DNA from: Melioribacteraceae bacterium
Lineage (GTDB): Bacteria > Bacteroidota > Ignavibacteria > Ignavibacteriales > Melioribacteraceae
Assembly: GCA_016342755.1 (NCBI GenBank)
Contig: JAEINS010000002.1
Location: 124,001 to 188,000 of the forward strand
Direction: 5' to 3'
DNA length: 64,000 nt
Shown here: one piece after another, positions 43,264 to 52,316 of the stretch
How the letters are laid out: each line of letters opens with the position of its first letter
Numbering within the stretch: the first letter of the stretch is position 1
The notes under the pieces: model-generated
What the model saw: the letters and a program-made list of their open reading frames with translations, nothing else
What the model was told of the DNA's origin: nothing
Database searches by the model: none
Position numbers and translations under genes: made by a program

Positions 43264-44814
43264 CTATTCACTTTTTTTGAATTTATTTAAGAATTCTCCA
43301 ATAGCACTTTTAATAGAATCAACAATATCATCGCTAAGTGCTTTTTCAACTCTTATTTTCTCTAGTACATCTGGGTTTTTTAATTCAATATACTCTAAAA
43401 ACTCTTTTTCAAATCTTTTAACATCTTTAACTGAAACTGATTGAAGAAACTCGTTAGTTCCAATAAACACACTAATAACTTGCTTTTCAATTGGTACGGG
43501 TTTGTATTGACCTTGTTTTAAAAGTTCAACAAGACGTACACCTTTTGCTAAAGTTCTTTGTGTAGCTTTATCCAAATCAGAACCAAATTTAGCAAAGGCT
43601 TCAAGTTCACGGAACTGGGCAAGATCTAATTTTAATGAACCGGCAACTTTTTTCATAGCCTTAATCTGCGCATTACCGCCTACACGGGATACAGATATAC
43701 CTACGTTAATAGCAGGCCTAATACCAGCATTAAATAGGTTTGGCTCTAAATATATCTGACCATCAGTAATGGAAATTACATTTGTCGGGATATATGCAGA
43801 AACGTCACCTTGCTGAGTTTCAATAATAGGTAAAGCGGTTAAACTTCCGCCACCTAATTTATCACTAAGTTTAGAAGCTCTTTCAAGTAATCTTGAATGA
43901 AGATAAAACACATCACCAGGATATGCCTCACGACCCGGAGGTCTCCTCAGTAACAATGACAGCTCACGATATGCAGCAGCTTGCTTAGAAAGATCATCAT
44001 ATATAACTAAAGCATGTTTACCATTATCTCTAAAAAATTCACCCATTGTTGCGCCGGAATAAGGAGCAATATATTGTAAAGGTGCCGGAGTAGAAGCAGG
44101 AGACGATACAACGGTTGTATATTCCATAGCACCATGTTCTTCGAGCTTAGCAACAACCTGAGCAACAGTTGAATTTTTTTGACCTATTGCCACATAAACA
44201 CAATAGACTGGTTTAACACCATATTTTTTTGCTTCTTCGGTATGTGTATATTTTTGATTAATTATTGTATCGATAGCAACAGCTGTTTTACCAGTTTGTC
44301 TATCACCAATAATTAACTCGCGTTGTCCTCTGCCAATAGGAATCATGGCATCAACAGCAGCAATACCAGTTTGTAATGGTTCTGTTACTGGTTGTCTGTC
44401 CATTACACCACGAGCCTTCCTCTCTATCGGAAGAAATTTCTCATGCTGTATCGGACCTTTACCATCAACGGGTTCACCAAGCGGAGTTACAACACGCCCA
44501 AGCATTTTATCGCCAACAGGAAATGAAGCCAGTCTCTTGGTTCTTTTAACAGAATCACCTTCTTTAACAAGTCTACTTTCACCAAATAATACACAGCCAA
44601 CACTATCTTCTTCAAGGTTTAGTACCATTCCCATCACATTATTTGGGAACTCAACTAATTCACTTACCATTACTTGTGAAAGACCATAAACACGTGCAAT
44701 ACCATCACCAACTTGCAACACAGTACCAACGTCGTAAACATCTACCTCACTATCAAAACCAGATAGCTGTTTTCTAAGTATCGCAGAAACTTCATCCGGT
44801 CTTACTTCAGCCAT
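43264..44814 (-). CDS. atpA: ATP synthase alpha subunit
   Basis: A 516-residue non-catalytic nucleotide-binding subunit of F1. The Walker A loop is [17 protein letters not shown] near residues 167-183. Other family landmarks are [72 protein letters not shown] and [20 protein letters not shown]. The length is standard. It follows atpH after 25 bp and precedes atpG. It assembles with the beta subunit, whose gene must lie elsewhere in the genome. Confidence 0.98.
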   Translation of the reverse strand: MAEVRPDEVSAILRKQLSGFDSEVDVYDVGTVLQVGDGIARVYGLSQVMVSELVEFPNNVMGMVLNLEEDSVGCVLFGESRLVKEGDSVKRTKRLASFPVGDKMLGRVVTPLGEPVDGKGPIQHEKFLPIERKARGVMDRQPVTEPLQTGIAAVDAMIPIGRGQRELIIGDRQTGKTAVAIDTIINQKYTHTEEAKKYGVKPVYCVYVAIGQKNSTVAQVVAKLEEHGAMEYTTVVSSPASTPAPLQYIAPYSGATMGEFFRDNGKHALVIYDDLSKQAAAYRELSLLLRRPPGREAYPGDVFYLHSRLLERASKLSDKLGGGSLTALPIIETQQGDVSAYIPTNVISITDGQIYLEPNLFNAGIRPAINVGISVSRVGGNAQIKAMKKVAGSLKLDLAQFRELEAFAKFGSDLDKATQRTLAKGVRLVELLKQGQYKPVPIEKQVISVFIGTNEFLQSVSVKDVKRFEKEFLEYIELKNPDVLEKIRVEKALSDDIVDSIKSAIGEFLNKFKKSE

Positions 44815-44839
44815 TTTATATTCCTTTTTTTTCTAATAC

Positions 44840-45394
44840 TTAGTTTAATACAGTTTCTTCAGACTTCAATTTTTCTCTTAATTTATCAAGTTGATGTTCA
44901 ATAGATGCATCCATAACAGTATCACCTATCTTAACTAAAAAACCACCTATAATGGATTCATCAATTTTAAACTTGAACCGCATCGTTTTACCGGTTATGT
45001 TTTCTAGTTTTTTTCTAATTTCAGTAACCTGACTATCTTGAAGTTCAACTGCACTGGTTATTGTTACTTCAACAATACCACTCTTTATATCTTTTAGTTC
45101 TAAATATCTTTTAACAATTTGATACAAGTAATCTTGCCTGTTTTTACTTAAAACAAATTTGATAAAACGTAACGATTCAGCAGAAACTTTAGATGAAAAT
45201 ATTTCGATTAAAATATCACTTTTTATTGCCTCTTTAATAACAGGACTTGCCAACACACTCCTTAGATCCTTTGAAAGATCAAGTGTATTATAAATCAGAT
45301 CCATATCACTTGAGATAACATCCAGCTTTTCTTTTTCATCTGCCAGATTCATTAACGCAGTTGCGTAACGGGTGGAGATATTTAATTCACTCAT
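44840..45394 (-). CDS. atpH: ATP synthase delta subunit
   Basis: A 184-residue peripheral-stalk subunit linking F1 to the b dimer. The N-terminal helical domain begins ISTRYATALMNLADEKEKLD and the C-terminal part carries the family signature ESIIGGFLVKIGDTVMDASI near residues 147-166. The segment FIKFVLSKNRQDYLYQIVKR is also typical. It lies 3 bp after atpF, which fits tight co-translation. Confidence 0.95.
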   Translation of the reverse strand: MSELNISTRYATALMNLADEKEKLDVISSDMDLIYNTLDLSKDLRSVLASPVIKEAIKSDILIEIFSSKVSAESLRFIKFVLSKNRQDYLYQIVKRYLELKDIKSGIVEVTITSAVELQDSQVTEIRKKLENITGKTMRFKFKIDESIIGGFLVKIGDTVMDASIEHQLDKLREKLKSEETVLN

Positions 45395-45397
45395 ATT

Positions 45398-45946
45398 CTA
45401 ATTTTTCTGTAAGTCGTCAATATATTTATCAACAATGTTTTTTTGCTTTTCTTTATCAAGATTCTCTCTAATAATCTTTTCAGAAGCATCTACAGCAATA
45501 TCAACTATTTGATCTTTAAGCTTGCTGAAAGCTTCCTGGGTTTTTCTATCGATATTTAGAGTTGCATCTTCAATCATTTTTTTAGCTTCAGCTTTGCTTT
45601 CTTCAAGGGCTTGAGCTTTTAATTTTTCAGAATACTCTCTTCCCTGAGTAATAACTTTCTGTGCATCTTCTTCAGCCCTGGCTAAGTTCTTTCTGTTTTC
45701 TTCCAAAAGAACTTCAGCATCTGCTCTGGCTTTTTCAGCTTTTTCCAGAGAATCTTTAATAAAATTTTCTCTTTCATTTAGCGAATTAATAATTGGTTTC
45801 CATGCTAGCTTCTTCAATACAAGAAGCAACAATATAAACGTTACCGTTGTCCAGATCATTAATCCCGGGGCAACATCTAACAAACCTCCATTTCCACCAT
45901 CACCGCTATAAAAAGCTAATAGAGCTATTTTAAACATAGCTGTCAT
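45398..45946 (-). CDS. atpF: ATP synthase b subunit
   Basis: A 182-residue peripheral-stalk protein with a single N-terminal membrane helix (GLMIWTTVTFILLLLVLKKL) after a short Gly-rich leader, then a long charged coiled coil (LEKAEKARADAEVLLEENRK). Its sequence ends DKYIDDLQKN. AAGGA lies upstream of the ATG at 45946; a second ATG three codons inside is less well placed. Gene order c-b-delta-alpha-gamma is conserved. Confidence 0.95.
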   Translation of the reverse strand: MTAMFKIALLAFYSGDGGNGGLLDVAPGLMIWTTVTFILLLLVLKKLAWKPIINSLNERENFIKDSLEKAEKARADAEVLLEENRKNLARAEEDAQKVITQGREYSEKLKAQALEESKAEAKKMIEDATLNIDRKTQEAFSKLKDQIVDIAVDASEKIIRENLDKEKQKNIVDKYIDDLQKN

Positions 45947-45999
45947 ATCAGTATTCCTTTAATAATTTAATTGCAAATTACTGCAAATATTTTAGCCGT

Positions 46000-46218
46000 T
46001 TATTTTAATGCTAATAAAATGCAAATAACTAATGCAAATAATGAAATACCTTCAATAAGAGCAGCAGCAATAATCATAGATGTTCTAATGTCTCCAGCTG
46101 CTTCAGGCTGACGACCACTAGCTTCCATAGCTGAGCTTGCAAGTTTACCTATGCCAAATGCACCGCCGATGATTGTTAAAGCTGCACCAAAACCTGCTGC
46201 TAAATATGCGAATTCCAT
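46000..46218 (-). CDS. atpE: ATP synthase c subunit (proton type)
   Basis: A 72-residue hairpin of two membrane helices that forms the rotor ring. The Gly-rich first helix contains GAALTIIGGAFGIGKLASSA, the polar loop is GRQPEAAGDI, and the second helix contains the ion-carrying Glu in AAALIEGISLFALV. The sodium-type features (Gln in helix 1 and Ser/Thr next to the Glu) are absent, so a proton-driven enzyme is likely. TAGGAGG lies before the ATG. Confidence 0.97.
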   Translation of the reverse strand: MEFAYLAAGFGAALTIIGGAFGIGKLASSAMEASGRQPEAAGDIRTSMIIAAALIEGISLFALVICILLALK

Positions 46219-46251
46219 TAGTTCCTCCTAGTTTCGAATTAATCTGTTTTA

Positions 46252-47097
46252 TCAATGATCTTGATGAACTGCCATACCAATAAATAATGATGACAGCATT
46301 GTAAATATGTAGGCTTGTATAAAAGCCACTAAAACTTCTAATAAATATATAAACAGTGCAAATGCTACTGACACTGGAATTACAATTGCAGTATGCAAAA
46401 TAAATATCAATCCTAATAAAGCCATTATAACTATATGACCCGCAGTCATGTTAGCAAACAAACGAATAGCTAACGCGAACGGCTTTGTAAATAATCCTAA
46501 AATTTCAACAACTAACATTACAGGAATTAACCATGCCGGAACACCATGCGGGATCAATCCCTTAAAATATCCAAATGGTCCGTTTTTAATCATACCGCCG
46601 GCTTGAATAACAATAAAAGATATTATAGCCAAGGTTGCAGTTACTGAGATATTACTTGTTGCGGTTGCTCCATAAGGAACAAGCCCAATGAAATTACAAA
46701 CTAGTATAAAGAAAAATATTGTTAGTAAGAACGGAAGAAATTTTTCATAACCTTTACCAATAGTAGGTTTTACTATATCATCTCTTACAAAAACTATCAG
46801 TATTTCAAATAAGTTAGATATACCGGTTGGTATTCTCGATTTCTGATAAGACTTACTCACAAAGTAGAATATCCCAATTAAAATGAGGCAGGCAAGCCAC
46901 ATAAAAACAACATGTTTTGTAATTGAAATATCTATCCCGAAAAATTCAATATGCGGGAGCGGAACTTGACCAATGAAAGGGATTTCAATTTCATGACTGT
47001 CTAAAATATGGTGCATTATCCATCCAGTATCACTGGATTTCTCAACAGTTGCAACACTATCAGTAACAGTAGTATTAGTATTAGGACTAAAAACCAT
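46252..47097 (-). CDS. atpB: ATP synthase a subunit
   Basis: A 281-residue membrane subunit that forms the proton half-channels. After a ~60-residue N-terminal extension come helices such as HVVFMWLACLILIGIFYFVS and FLLTIFFFILVCNFIGLVPYG. The essential Arg lies in FALAIRLFANMTAGHIVIMA, and the last helix is LEVLVAFIQAYIFTMLSSLF, both canonical. It follows the accessory 128-residue membrane-protein gene after 15 bp and precedes atpE by 33 bp. Confidence 0.96.
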   Translation of the reverse strand: MVFSPNTNTTVTDSVATVEKSSDTGWIMHHILDSHEIEIPFIGQVPLPHIEFFGIDISITKHVVFMWLACLILIGIFYFVSKSYQKSRIPTGISNLFEILIVFVRDDIVKPTIGKGYEKFLPFLLTIFFFILVCNFIGLVPYGATATSNISVTATLAIISFIVIQAGGMIKNGPFGYFKGLIPHGVPAWLIPVMLVVEILGLFTKPFALAIRLFANMTAGHIVIMALLGLIFILHTAIVIPVSVAFALFIYLLEVLVAFIQAYIFTMLSSLFIGMAVHQDH

Positions 47098-47112
47098 ATT
47101 AGTAAATTTCTC

Positions 47113-47499
47113 TTATTCTTTTTTTGTTCTAATTTTAACTTTCAAATTAAAATAGTAAACTTCTAAAGCTAACAAGATAAAATAAATGGAAAAGAATATC
47201 AATAAAAATCCGACCATATCTACTTTTATAAATACAATTAGTAAAACAATTGTTATAAGTATCAGCATCATCCTAACAACCATATTACCCAGATTCAGTA
47301 AAAGGAATTTCTGATTCGATTTTTCGCTCGAAAATTCGAAAGAAAAAAACGCGATCGATGAATTAATTAAATTTAGAACACCTGCATAAATAGAAGCCAA
47401 AAAGAAATGGAGAGTAATAACCTCATTATTAAAAAGCACCATGAGAGTTACATACACAACAATATAAAGAATTCCGATTATGCTAAATATTTTTCTCAT
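47113..47499 (-). CDS. Small four-helix membrane protein in the ATP synthase operon (AtpI-position)
   Basis: A 128-residue integral membrane protein with four predicted helices (IIGILYIVVYVTLMVLF, FFLASIYAGVLNLINSSI, MVVRMMLILITIVLLIVFI and VGFLLIFFSIYFILLALEVYYF) and a basic tail. It occupies the place between atpZ and atpB where an AtpI/Atp-associated protein is usual, suggesting a role in c-ring assembly or ion supply; sequence similarity to AtpI itself is not evident to me. GTG 47502 and ATG 47499 are adjacent starts. The start overlaps the 3' end of atpZ by about 17 bp. Confidence 0.8.
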   Translation of the reverse strand: MRKIFSIIGILYIVVYVTLMVLFNNEVITLHFFLASIYAGVLNLINSSIAFFSFEFSSEKSNQKFLLLNLGNMVVRMMLILITIVLLIVFIKVDMVGFLLIFFSIYFILLALEVYYFNLKVKIRTKKE

Positions 47500-47740
47500 C
47501 ACTACTTTTTTTATTTAATGATATAACTGTTTTAATGAAATTATATATGCTAGAAAATCCACCTAGAAATGTAAGGATAATGATAAAAAGCGGCTGAGTA
47601 TCCAGATAATTATCTAACCAGTAACCAAGGAAAAAAAAGAGGGTTATTGTAGCGGCAAGCTGAAATCCCAATCCAAGATAAGGAGCCACATCTCTATAAA
47701 CTTTTGCATTTTTTTCGTAGGACTCTTCTTCAGATGTCAT
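47483..47740 (-). CDS. atpZ: AtpZ/AtpI-type ATP synthase accessory protein
   Basis: An 85-residue protein with two membrane helices (YLGLGFQLAATITLFFFLGY and FIIILTFLGGFSSIYNFIKT) separated by WLDNYLDTQP. This is the AtpZ/AtpI-like pattern (G-Y-W-L-D) found at the head of many F1Fo operons, thought to aid assembly or bring in magnesium. Its ATG overlaps the bactofilin stop by 4 bp (ATGA), tying the cytoskeletal gene to the ATP synthase transcript. Confidence 0.85.
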   Translation of the reverse strand: MTSEEESYEKNAKVYRDVAPYLGLGFQLAATITLFFFLGYWLDNYLDTQPLFIIILTFLGGFSSIYNFIKTVISLNKKSSDEKNI

Positions 47741-48120
47741 TTAATCAAATCGCCTAAAGGCTGAGATTTATCTCTGTTTATTGAAGTCATTTTACTATTA
47801 CCGTCAAATTTAGCTCCGGCTTCAATTACCAAAATTTTAGCAATTATATCGCCATACATTTGAGCATTTGTTTCGAGTATTAGTTTTTCGCTTGAATTTA
47901 TTTTACCTTCAATCTTACCGCTGACAGTGACATTCTTCGCATTTATATCGCCATTAAGTTCAGCAGTATCGCCTAAAGTTAAGTTCCCGTTAACAGAAAC
48001 ATTCCCAATAACTTTCCCGTCAATTCTTACGTTACCATCACTGAATACGTTGCCTTCAATCTTTACACCGCGACTTAAAATGCTCACATCATCAGAGGAA
48101 GTTTCCATTTTCTTTCCCAT
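47737..48120 (-). CDS. Bactofilin (polymer-forming cytoskeletal protein)
   Basis: A 127-residue bactofilin, a beta-helical protein that polymerises without nucleotide and scaffolds cell-wall enzymes. The repeating strands are plain: VKIEGNVFSDGNVRIDGKVI, GNVSVNGNLTLGDTAELNGD and AKNVTVSGKIEGKINSSEKL, flanked by short disordered ends (MGKKMETSSDD). AGGAGAATATAA precedes the ATG. Bactofilins are often encoded beside M23 peptidases; here one lies three genes upstream (50555-51397), with an actin-like protein and a TPR protein in between. This supports a shared role in cell shape or envelope growth. Confidence 0.95.
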   Translation of the reverse strand: MGKKMETSSDDVSILSRGVKIEGNVFSDGNVRIDGKVIGNVSVNGNLTLGDTAELNGDINAKNVTVSGKIEGKINSSEKLILETNAQMYGDIIAKILVIEAGAKFDGNSKMTSINRDKSQPLGDLIK

Positions 48121-48137
48121 TTATATTCTCCTAATAT

Positions 48138-49262
48138 CTAACTCACTTCAATATTATTATTTCTTAACCACTCTTTTGCTTTTTCATTATGCAATAATGC
48201 CGCGTCGGAATAATATTTAATTTGTGATTGTCTATCATCTTTATAACCGTAATATTCCGCAAACTCAACTAATACTTCCGGATCTGATTCATTTAATTTA
48301 TAAGCAGCTTTTAAAGCTTCAAATTGTTTATCAAACTCATTCTGAAGTTTATAAGCTTTAGATAGATTTAGATAAGATTTTCCTGAACTGTTATTTCCAT
48401 TAATCGCAATATTAAGATGCTGAATAGATAAAGCAAACTTGAACTTATTTAGATAAGCAGTTCCTAATAAAAACTGAGCTTCAAAGTTATTTGGATTCAT
48501 CACAGCAACTTTTCTTAAATTGTCTATAGCCAAATCACTGCTTCCAAACTTAGAATAAATTACTCCTAATCTAAAAAAAGCATCTTCATTTTTACTATCC
48601 ATTGTTATTACTTTACGGTAGAAATCAACCGCAATGTTATCCATTTTTTTAGCTTCATATAAATGAGCTAGATATAAGTAGGCTTCAACCGATTCGGGAT
48701 TACATTCCATAGCTTTCTGAAAATAAGATAAGGCTTTTGTAGCATCACCGTTTTTTTCATAAACTTTACCCAGACTTAAAAAAGCTTTATCATAATTAGG
48801 ATTATTATTAATTGTATCAACTAAAGCAGTTATAGCTTTATCATTCTGATTTAATCTAAAATAGAGAAGTCCTAATTGATAAGATGAGTATGAATAATTC
48901 GGTCTTATTTTTAATACCTGCTGATGGTATTCAATTGCTTTGTGAAACTCAAGATGCTCCACGTAAATATCAGCAATTCCTAAATACCCGCGCAAATCTC
49001 TGGAATTAATATTTATTGCTTTCTTGAAATTTTCAATTGCTTCAGATTCTTTTTTAATTTCATGGTAAACTTTGGCAATTCCCAGAATAGCTTCAATATT
49101 ATAAGCATTAGCAGAAAGTGCTAATTTATATACATCAAGAGCCTGGTCAAATTTACCCGACTCTAAATACTCTTCACCTAAATTTAGATAAATATCTACA
49201 TTGGTTTTGAGCGTATTTCTAAATTTAAAATAGCTAAACTTTGAAAGAATTTTATTTAGCAT
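48138..49262 (-). CDS. TPR-repeat protein
   Basis: A 374-residue soluble protein made almost entirely of about ten tetratricopeptide repeats, for example YLESGKFDQALDVYKLALSA, IAKVYHEIKKESEAIENFKK, YEKNGDATKALSYFQKAMEC and YSKFGSSDLAIDNLRKVAVM. There is no signal peptide, so it is cytoplasmic. ATG 49262 is preferred to a TTG one codon earlier. It lies between the actin-like gene (63 bp upstream) and the bactofilin gene (17 bp downstream) and could link the two polymers or recruit partners. No enzymatic domain is seen. Confidence 0.9.
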   Translation of the reverse strand: MLNKILSKFSYFKFRNTLKTNVDIYLNLGEEYLESGKFDQALDVYKLALSANAYNIEAILGIAKVYHEIKKESEAIENFKKAININSRDLRGYLGIADIYVEHLEFHKAIEYHQQVLKIRPNYSYSSYQLGLLYFRLNQNDKAITALVDTINNNPNYDKAFLSLGKVYEKNGDATKALSYFQKAMECNPESVEAYLYLAHLYEAKKMDNIAVDFYRKVITMDSKNEDAFFRLGVIYSKFGSSDLAIDNLRKVAVMNPNNFEAQFLLGTAYLNKFKFALSIQHLNIAINGNNSSGKSYLNLSKAYKLQNEFDKQFEALKAAYKLNESDPEVLVEFAEYYGYKDDRQSQIKYYSDAALLHNEKAKEWLRNNNIEVS

Positions 49263-49325
49263 CAACGATACTCAGAAGTAATTAACGAAATATATCCCAA
49301 TTATTGGTACTAATTAAGCTCCGTT

Positions 49326-50387
49326 TTAAGGAGCATAATTTTGTACTGGTTCTTGATTTCCTACTTCATTAATTGATGTAGGATATAACGTAACTACAGT
49401 TGTTGAGTTACCTATATCAAGACCAAGAGCGGCATCTTTATCGCCACTTGCATTTTCAAGAGCTTTTATACAATAACCTTTACTAGCAAACTTTAATGGA
49501 TCATCAACTGTTTGTACATTAAGAATTTCAAAATCATCTACAAAACAATCTACTAAATCTTTATATAAAGCACCGCCACCGGTTAAAATCATATTTCTAG
49601 TAGCTTTAAAATCATCATCTTTCCATACATTTCTTAATACTGGCGATATAACATCTCTATAGTATCTTTGTAATGAACGTCTGCGAATTTCTGAAATATC
49701 TAATCTCTGACGATTTAATATTATTGATCCTTCTCTAAAAGCAACATCAAACTGCTGCTCTGATCTTAATCCTAAATAAAATGTTTTTGCAATTTCTTTT
49801 ATAGCTAAATTAATCGCATATCTAAGTCCGGCTAAACTGGCAATTGTTCTGTAAACTAATCCTTTAGGAGTACTTAGTACAGCTTCAAAAGTACCATAAC
49901 CAATACTAACCATAAAGAAATTTCCATCCATTTTTAAATCGCCTTTTCTGGCCGCAATGCTGCATGCTTCAATTTCAGGAATTACTTCTGCATGTGCAAC
50001 TTTAGTTGTAATCATTTGCGGCAAACCTTCATTATCAAATGGTGCAGGGTCATAAGTAATTTGATGCTGACCACTTAAGATATCTTCGGCTTTTCTTTTA
50101 TTAACATGAAAAATTGAATATGGAAATCCCGTAACTAAATATTTAGGCATCGGATTATTCATATGCGCAATCAGCATTCCAGCTTTTGAAAGCAGCCTGT
50201 AATCAAGTTCTTCCGGATAGCTATTAATAGTTTTATTTGGAGAGATTCCCTCGGATAAGGCTAAATAACCAATTATATAACCTAAATCGTCCTCGTAAAA
50301 TTTCATTCCGTGCAGCAAATCGGATGCTACATTCTTAATTTCATAATTGTTACTCTCAATAACACTTGGAAAAATATAGCTTTCCAT
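49326..50387 (-). CDS. Actin-like ATPase (ParM/Ta0583-like), apparently circularly permuted
   Basis: A 353-residue protein. Segments resemble ParM/archaeal-actin-like ATPases: IFPSVIES at the start, LGYIIGYLAL near 35-44, a phosphate-2-like FFMVSIGYGTFEAVL at 157-171, the adenosine motif MILTGGGALYKDLV at 266-279, and DPLKFASKGYCIKAL. The phosphate-1 motif that normally opens such proteins is missing at the N-terminus; instead LGLDIGNSTTVVTLYP stands at the C-terminus (321-336, Asp324). AAGGAG before ATG 50387 and an in-frame TAG seven codons upstream exclude a hidden N-terminal extension. In the phosphate-2-like loop the usual Asp is Ser161. It is encoded with TPR, bactofilin and M23 proteins, suggesting a cytoskeletal role rather than plasmid partition. 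Polymerisation is inferred. Confidence 0.8.
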   Translation of the reverse strand: MESYIFPSVIESNNYEIKNVASDLLHGMKFYEDDLGYIIGYLALSEGISPNKTINSYPEELDYRLLSKAGMLIAHMNNPMPKYLVTGFPYSIFHVNKRKAEDILSGQHQITYDPAPFDNEGLPQMITTKVAHAEVIPEIEACSIAARKGDLKMDGNFFMVSIGYGTFEAVLSTPKGLVYRTIASLAGLRYAINLAIKEIAKTFYLGLRSEQQFDVAFREGSIILNRQRLDISEIRRRSLQRYYRDVISPVLRNVWKDDDFKATRNMILTGGGALYKDLVDCFVDDFEILNVQTVDDPLKFASKGYCIKALENASGDKDAALGLDIGNSTTVVTLYPTSINEVGNQEPVQNYAP

Positions 50388-50554
50388 ATTCTTTCTCCTT
50401 AAGTTGCTTACTATATATAAACACTAAATTTCACTAATGTTTAATATAAAACAAAATTCATAAAAATTGTAACAAAATAGCAAATAAAATTGCATTTTTT
50501 CAGTTCTAAATAGTCTTAGCACTTAAAAATCAACTACAATTACTTCTATATAAC

Positions 50555-51397
50555 CTAATTTTCTTTATTTTCATTTATAAGTACTTTCCGCGGATCTATT
50601 GGTTTTCCTTTTTCCCAAATTTCAAAATGCAAATGTGGGCCGTAAGTATTAATGCCGGAATTACCACTTAGAGCAACAATTTCTCCCTGACTAACATATT
50701 CGTTTTTTTTCTTCAAAAATCCGGCGCAGTGTTTATAAACTGTTATATAATCATCATCATGTTTAATAATTAAAACATTTCCGTCTTCTGCAACATAATC
50801 TGACATAATTATATAGCCGCCGGCCGAAGCCATTACCGGAGTACTTTCAACCACGGCATAATCAATTCCTAGATGACCGGTTTCGGAATTAAACTCTTTA
50901 TTTATAAAACCCTTTATTGGTGCAATAAAAAATATTGGCTCTTTTTTATTCTGGATAAAATTCCAGAATTGTTTAAAAGCCTTTAGAATATCACCATCCA
51001 TATTTATATTTTTTTCTTTCTCCACTTTTAAAGAATCGTATAGTGTGGAGTTTGAATCTACAGAATCCGCCAAACCCAACTGCAAAGCTCTGTTTAGATT
51101 ATTTGATACTGATGTGAAATTTTCAAGCTCGTTTGTGAGCAGAGTAACTTTATTTTCAAGGTCTATAATCTTTTCTTTTTGTTCGGCTAACATTCTATTT
51201 TCGAACAGAAAAACCAGTTTCTCCGATGGTGTAATCATCAGAAATAAAACTGTAAAAAGAATAACAACAATTGTATAAAGCAGTACACCGCCAATTAAAC
51301 TCAAAAAATTAAATTTGTAACGCTTTATCTGAATATCCGGGAAATTAGGAGTTACATAAAATGAAGTTTTTTTCAGCTCTTTTATACTTAATTTCAT
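50555..51397 (-). CDS. M23 family peptidoglycan endopeptidase
   Basis: A 280-residue membrane-anchored zinc peptidase. One transmembrane helix (LIGGVLLYTIVVILFTVLFL) lies near residue 35, followed by a coiled coil (EQKEKIIDLENKVTLLTNEL) and the LytM domain. Metal-binding residues are in TGHLGIDYAV (HxxxD) and GPHLHFEIW (HxH). The catalytic domain faces the periplasm and should cut peptide cross-links. This layout matches M23 proteins that work with bactofilins. ATG 51397 (MKLSIKELKK) is preferred; GTG 51406 is an alternative. A 167-bp gap separates it from the actin-like gene. Confidence 0.93.
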   Translation of the reverse strand: MKLSIKELKKTSFYVTPNFPDIQIKRYKFNFLSLIGGVLLYTIVVILFTVLFLMITPSEKLVFLFENRMLAEQKEKIIDLENKVTLLTNELENFTSVSNNLNRALQLGLADSVDSNSTLYDSLKVEKEKNINMDGDILKAFKQFWNFIQNKKEPIFFIAPIKGFINKEFNSETGHLGIDYAVVESTPVMASAGGYIIMSDYVAEDGNVLIIKHDDDYITVYKHCAGFLKKKNEYVSQGEIVALSGNSGINTYGPHLHFEIWEKGKPIDPRKVLINENKEN

Positions 51398-51429
51398 AAC
51401 AATCACTGTTTATTTTAAATAATGTAAAA

Positions 51430-52308
51430 TTAATGCTTCCAAATATTGTGCATCCAGAACCATTGTTCGGGATGTAATCTTATCTGTTTTTCGAGAATAT
51501 CCATATATTTCTGATTAATTTGCTTAATCTTTTCTTCATCTGTTCCTGAAAGATTTTCTATATCAATCTTTTCAAGAAAGCCTTCATACTTAAAATCATC
51601 ATTACGCGCAACAATAACTGCAACAATAGGAGTGTTAGTTTTTAAAGCTATTGCCGCGGTTCCGGCAAATGTGAAAGTATCTTTTCCAAAAAACTTAACA
51701 ATTATTCCGGATTTTTTAGGTGCACGCTGATCACCTACTACGCCAATCGGGAACCCGCCTTTTATGGCTTTCATTATTTCTCTTATAGATATTCCCAAAG
51801 GAATTTCTATATTGCCGGTAACACTTCTCATTTCGGAAAGCCACTTTGTTACATAAGGATTTCTTTGAGGCTTAACTAACTCGTGAACCGTTTTATTTAG
51901 CTTAGTGCCAAAATAGACAGCACCAAGTTCCCAATTGCCAAAATGAGCGGTTAAAAGCAAAACAGCTTTACCTTCATCAAGAATATCATTTATAATGAAT
52001 TCATTTTTACATGAAACTAAACTTTTTATTTCATCTTTAGTAGTTTTTTTTAAGTGCGCTATTTCGCATAAAGTTAATGCTGAACTGAAATAATTGGCAT
52101 AAATCAGTTCATTAATTTCTTTAGCATTTTTTTCCGGGAACGCGATGTTAAAGTTCTTAAGTAAAACTTTTTTTCTAATTGGAAATATATAATACAAAAG
52201 CCAGGCTAAAACTTTTGCGGCATTCCTGGCTTTATCAATTTTACCCAAAGTAACAAATTTAATTACTATGGTAAAAAGAATATACTCTAATTTATTTTTA
52301 TTAAACAT
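51430..52308 (-). CDS. Lipid A biosynthesis acyltransferase, LpxL/HtrB family
   Basis: A 292-residue inner-membrane-associated acyltransferase that adds a secondary acyl chain to lipid A or a similar lipid. The catalytic HX4E motif is in LLTAHFGNWELGAVYFG near residues 119-135. Other family marks are VGDQRAPKKSGIIVKFFGK and PEQWFWMHNIWKH at the C-terminus. It lies 8 bp after the GWxTD gene and before the M23 gene, in an envelope-related cluster. Two LptF/LptG permeases elsewhere in the window fit with an LPS-bearing cell. Confidence 0.92.
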   Translation of the reverse strand: MFNKNKLEYILFTIVIKFVTLGKIDKARNAAKVLAWLLYYIFPIRKKVLLKNFNIAFPEKNAKEINELIYANYFSSALTLCEIAHLKKTTKDEIKSLVSCKNEFIINDILDEGKAVLLLTAHFGNWELGAVYFGTKLNKTVHELVKPQRNPYVTKWLSEMRSVTGNIEIPLGISIREIMKAIKGGFPIGVVGDQRAPKKSGIIVKFFGKDTFTFAGTAAIALKTNTPIVAVIVARNDDFKYEGFLEKIDIENLSGTDEEKIKQINQKYMDILEKQIRLHPEQWFWMHNIWKH

Positions 52309-52316
52309 AGTTTAAT

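Noticed and set aside
44345-44689. 114-codon plus-strand frame opposite atpA
   Set aside because: Antisense shadow of a highly conserved gene, low-complexity composition, no ribosome site.
49326-50387. Plasmid-partition ParM as evidence of an integrated plasmid
   Set aside because: No ParR, parC repeats or mobile-element genes nearby; it sits in a housekeeping neighbourhood with bactofilin and M23 genes.
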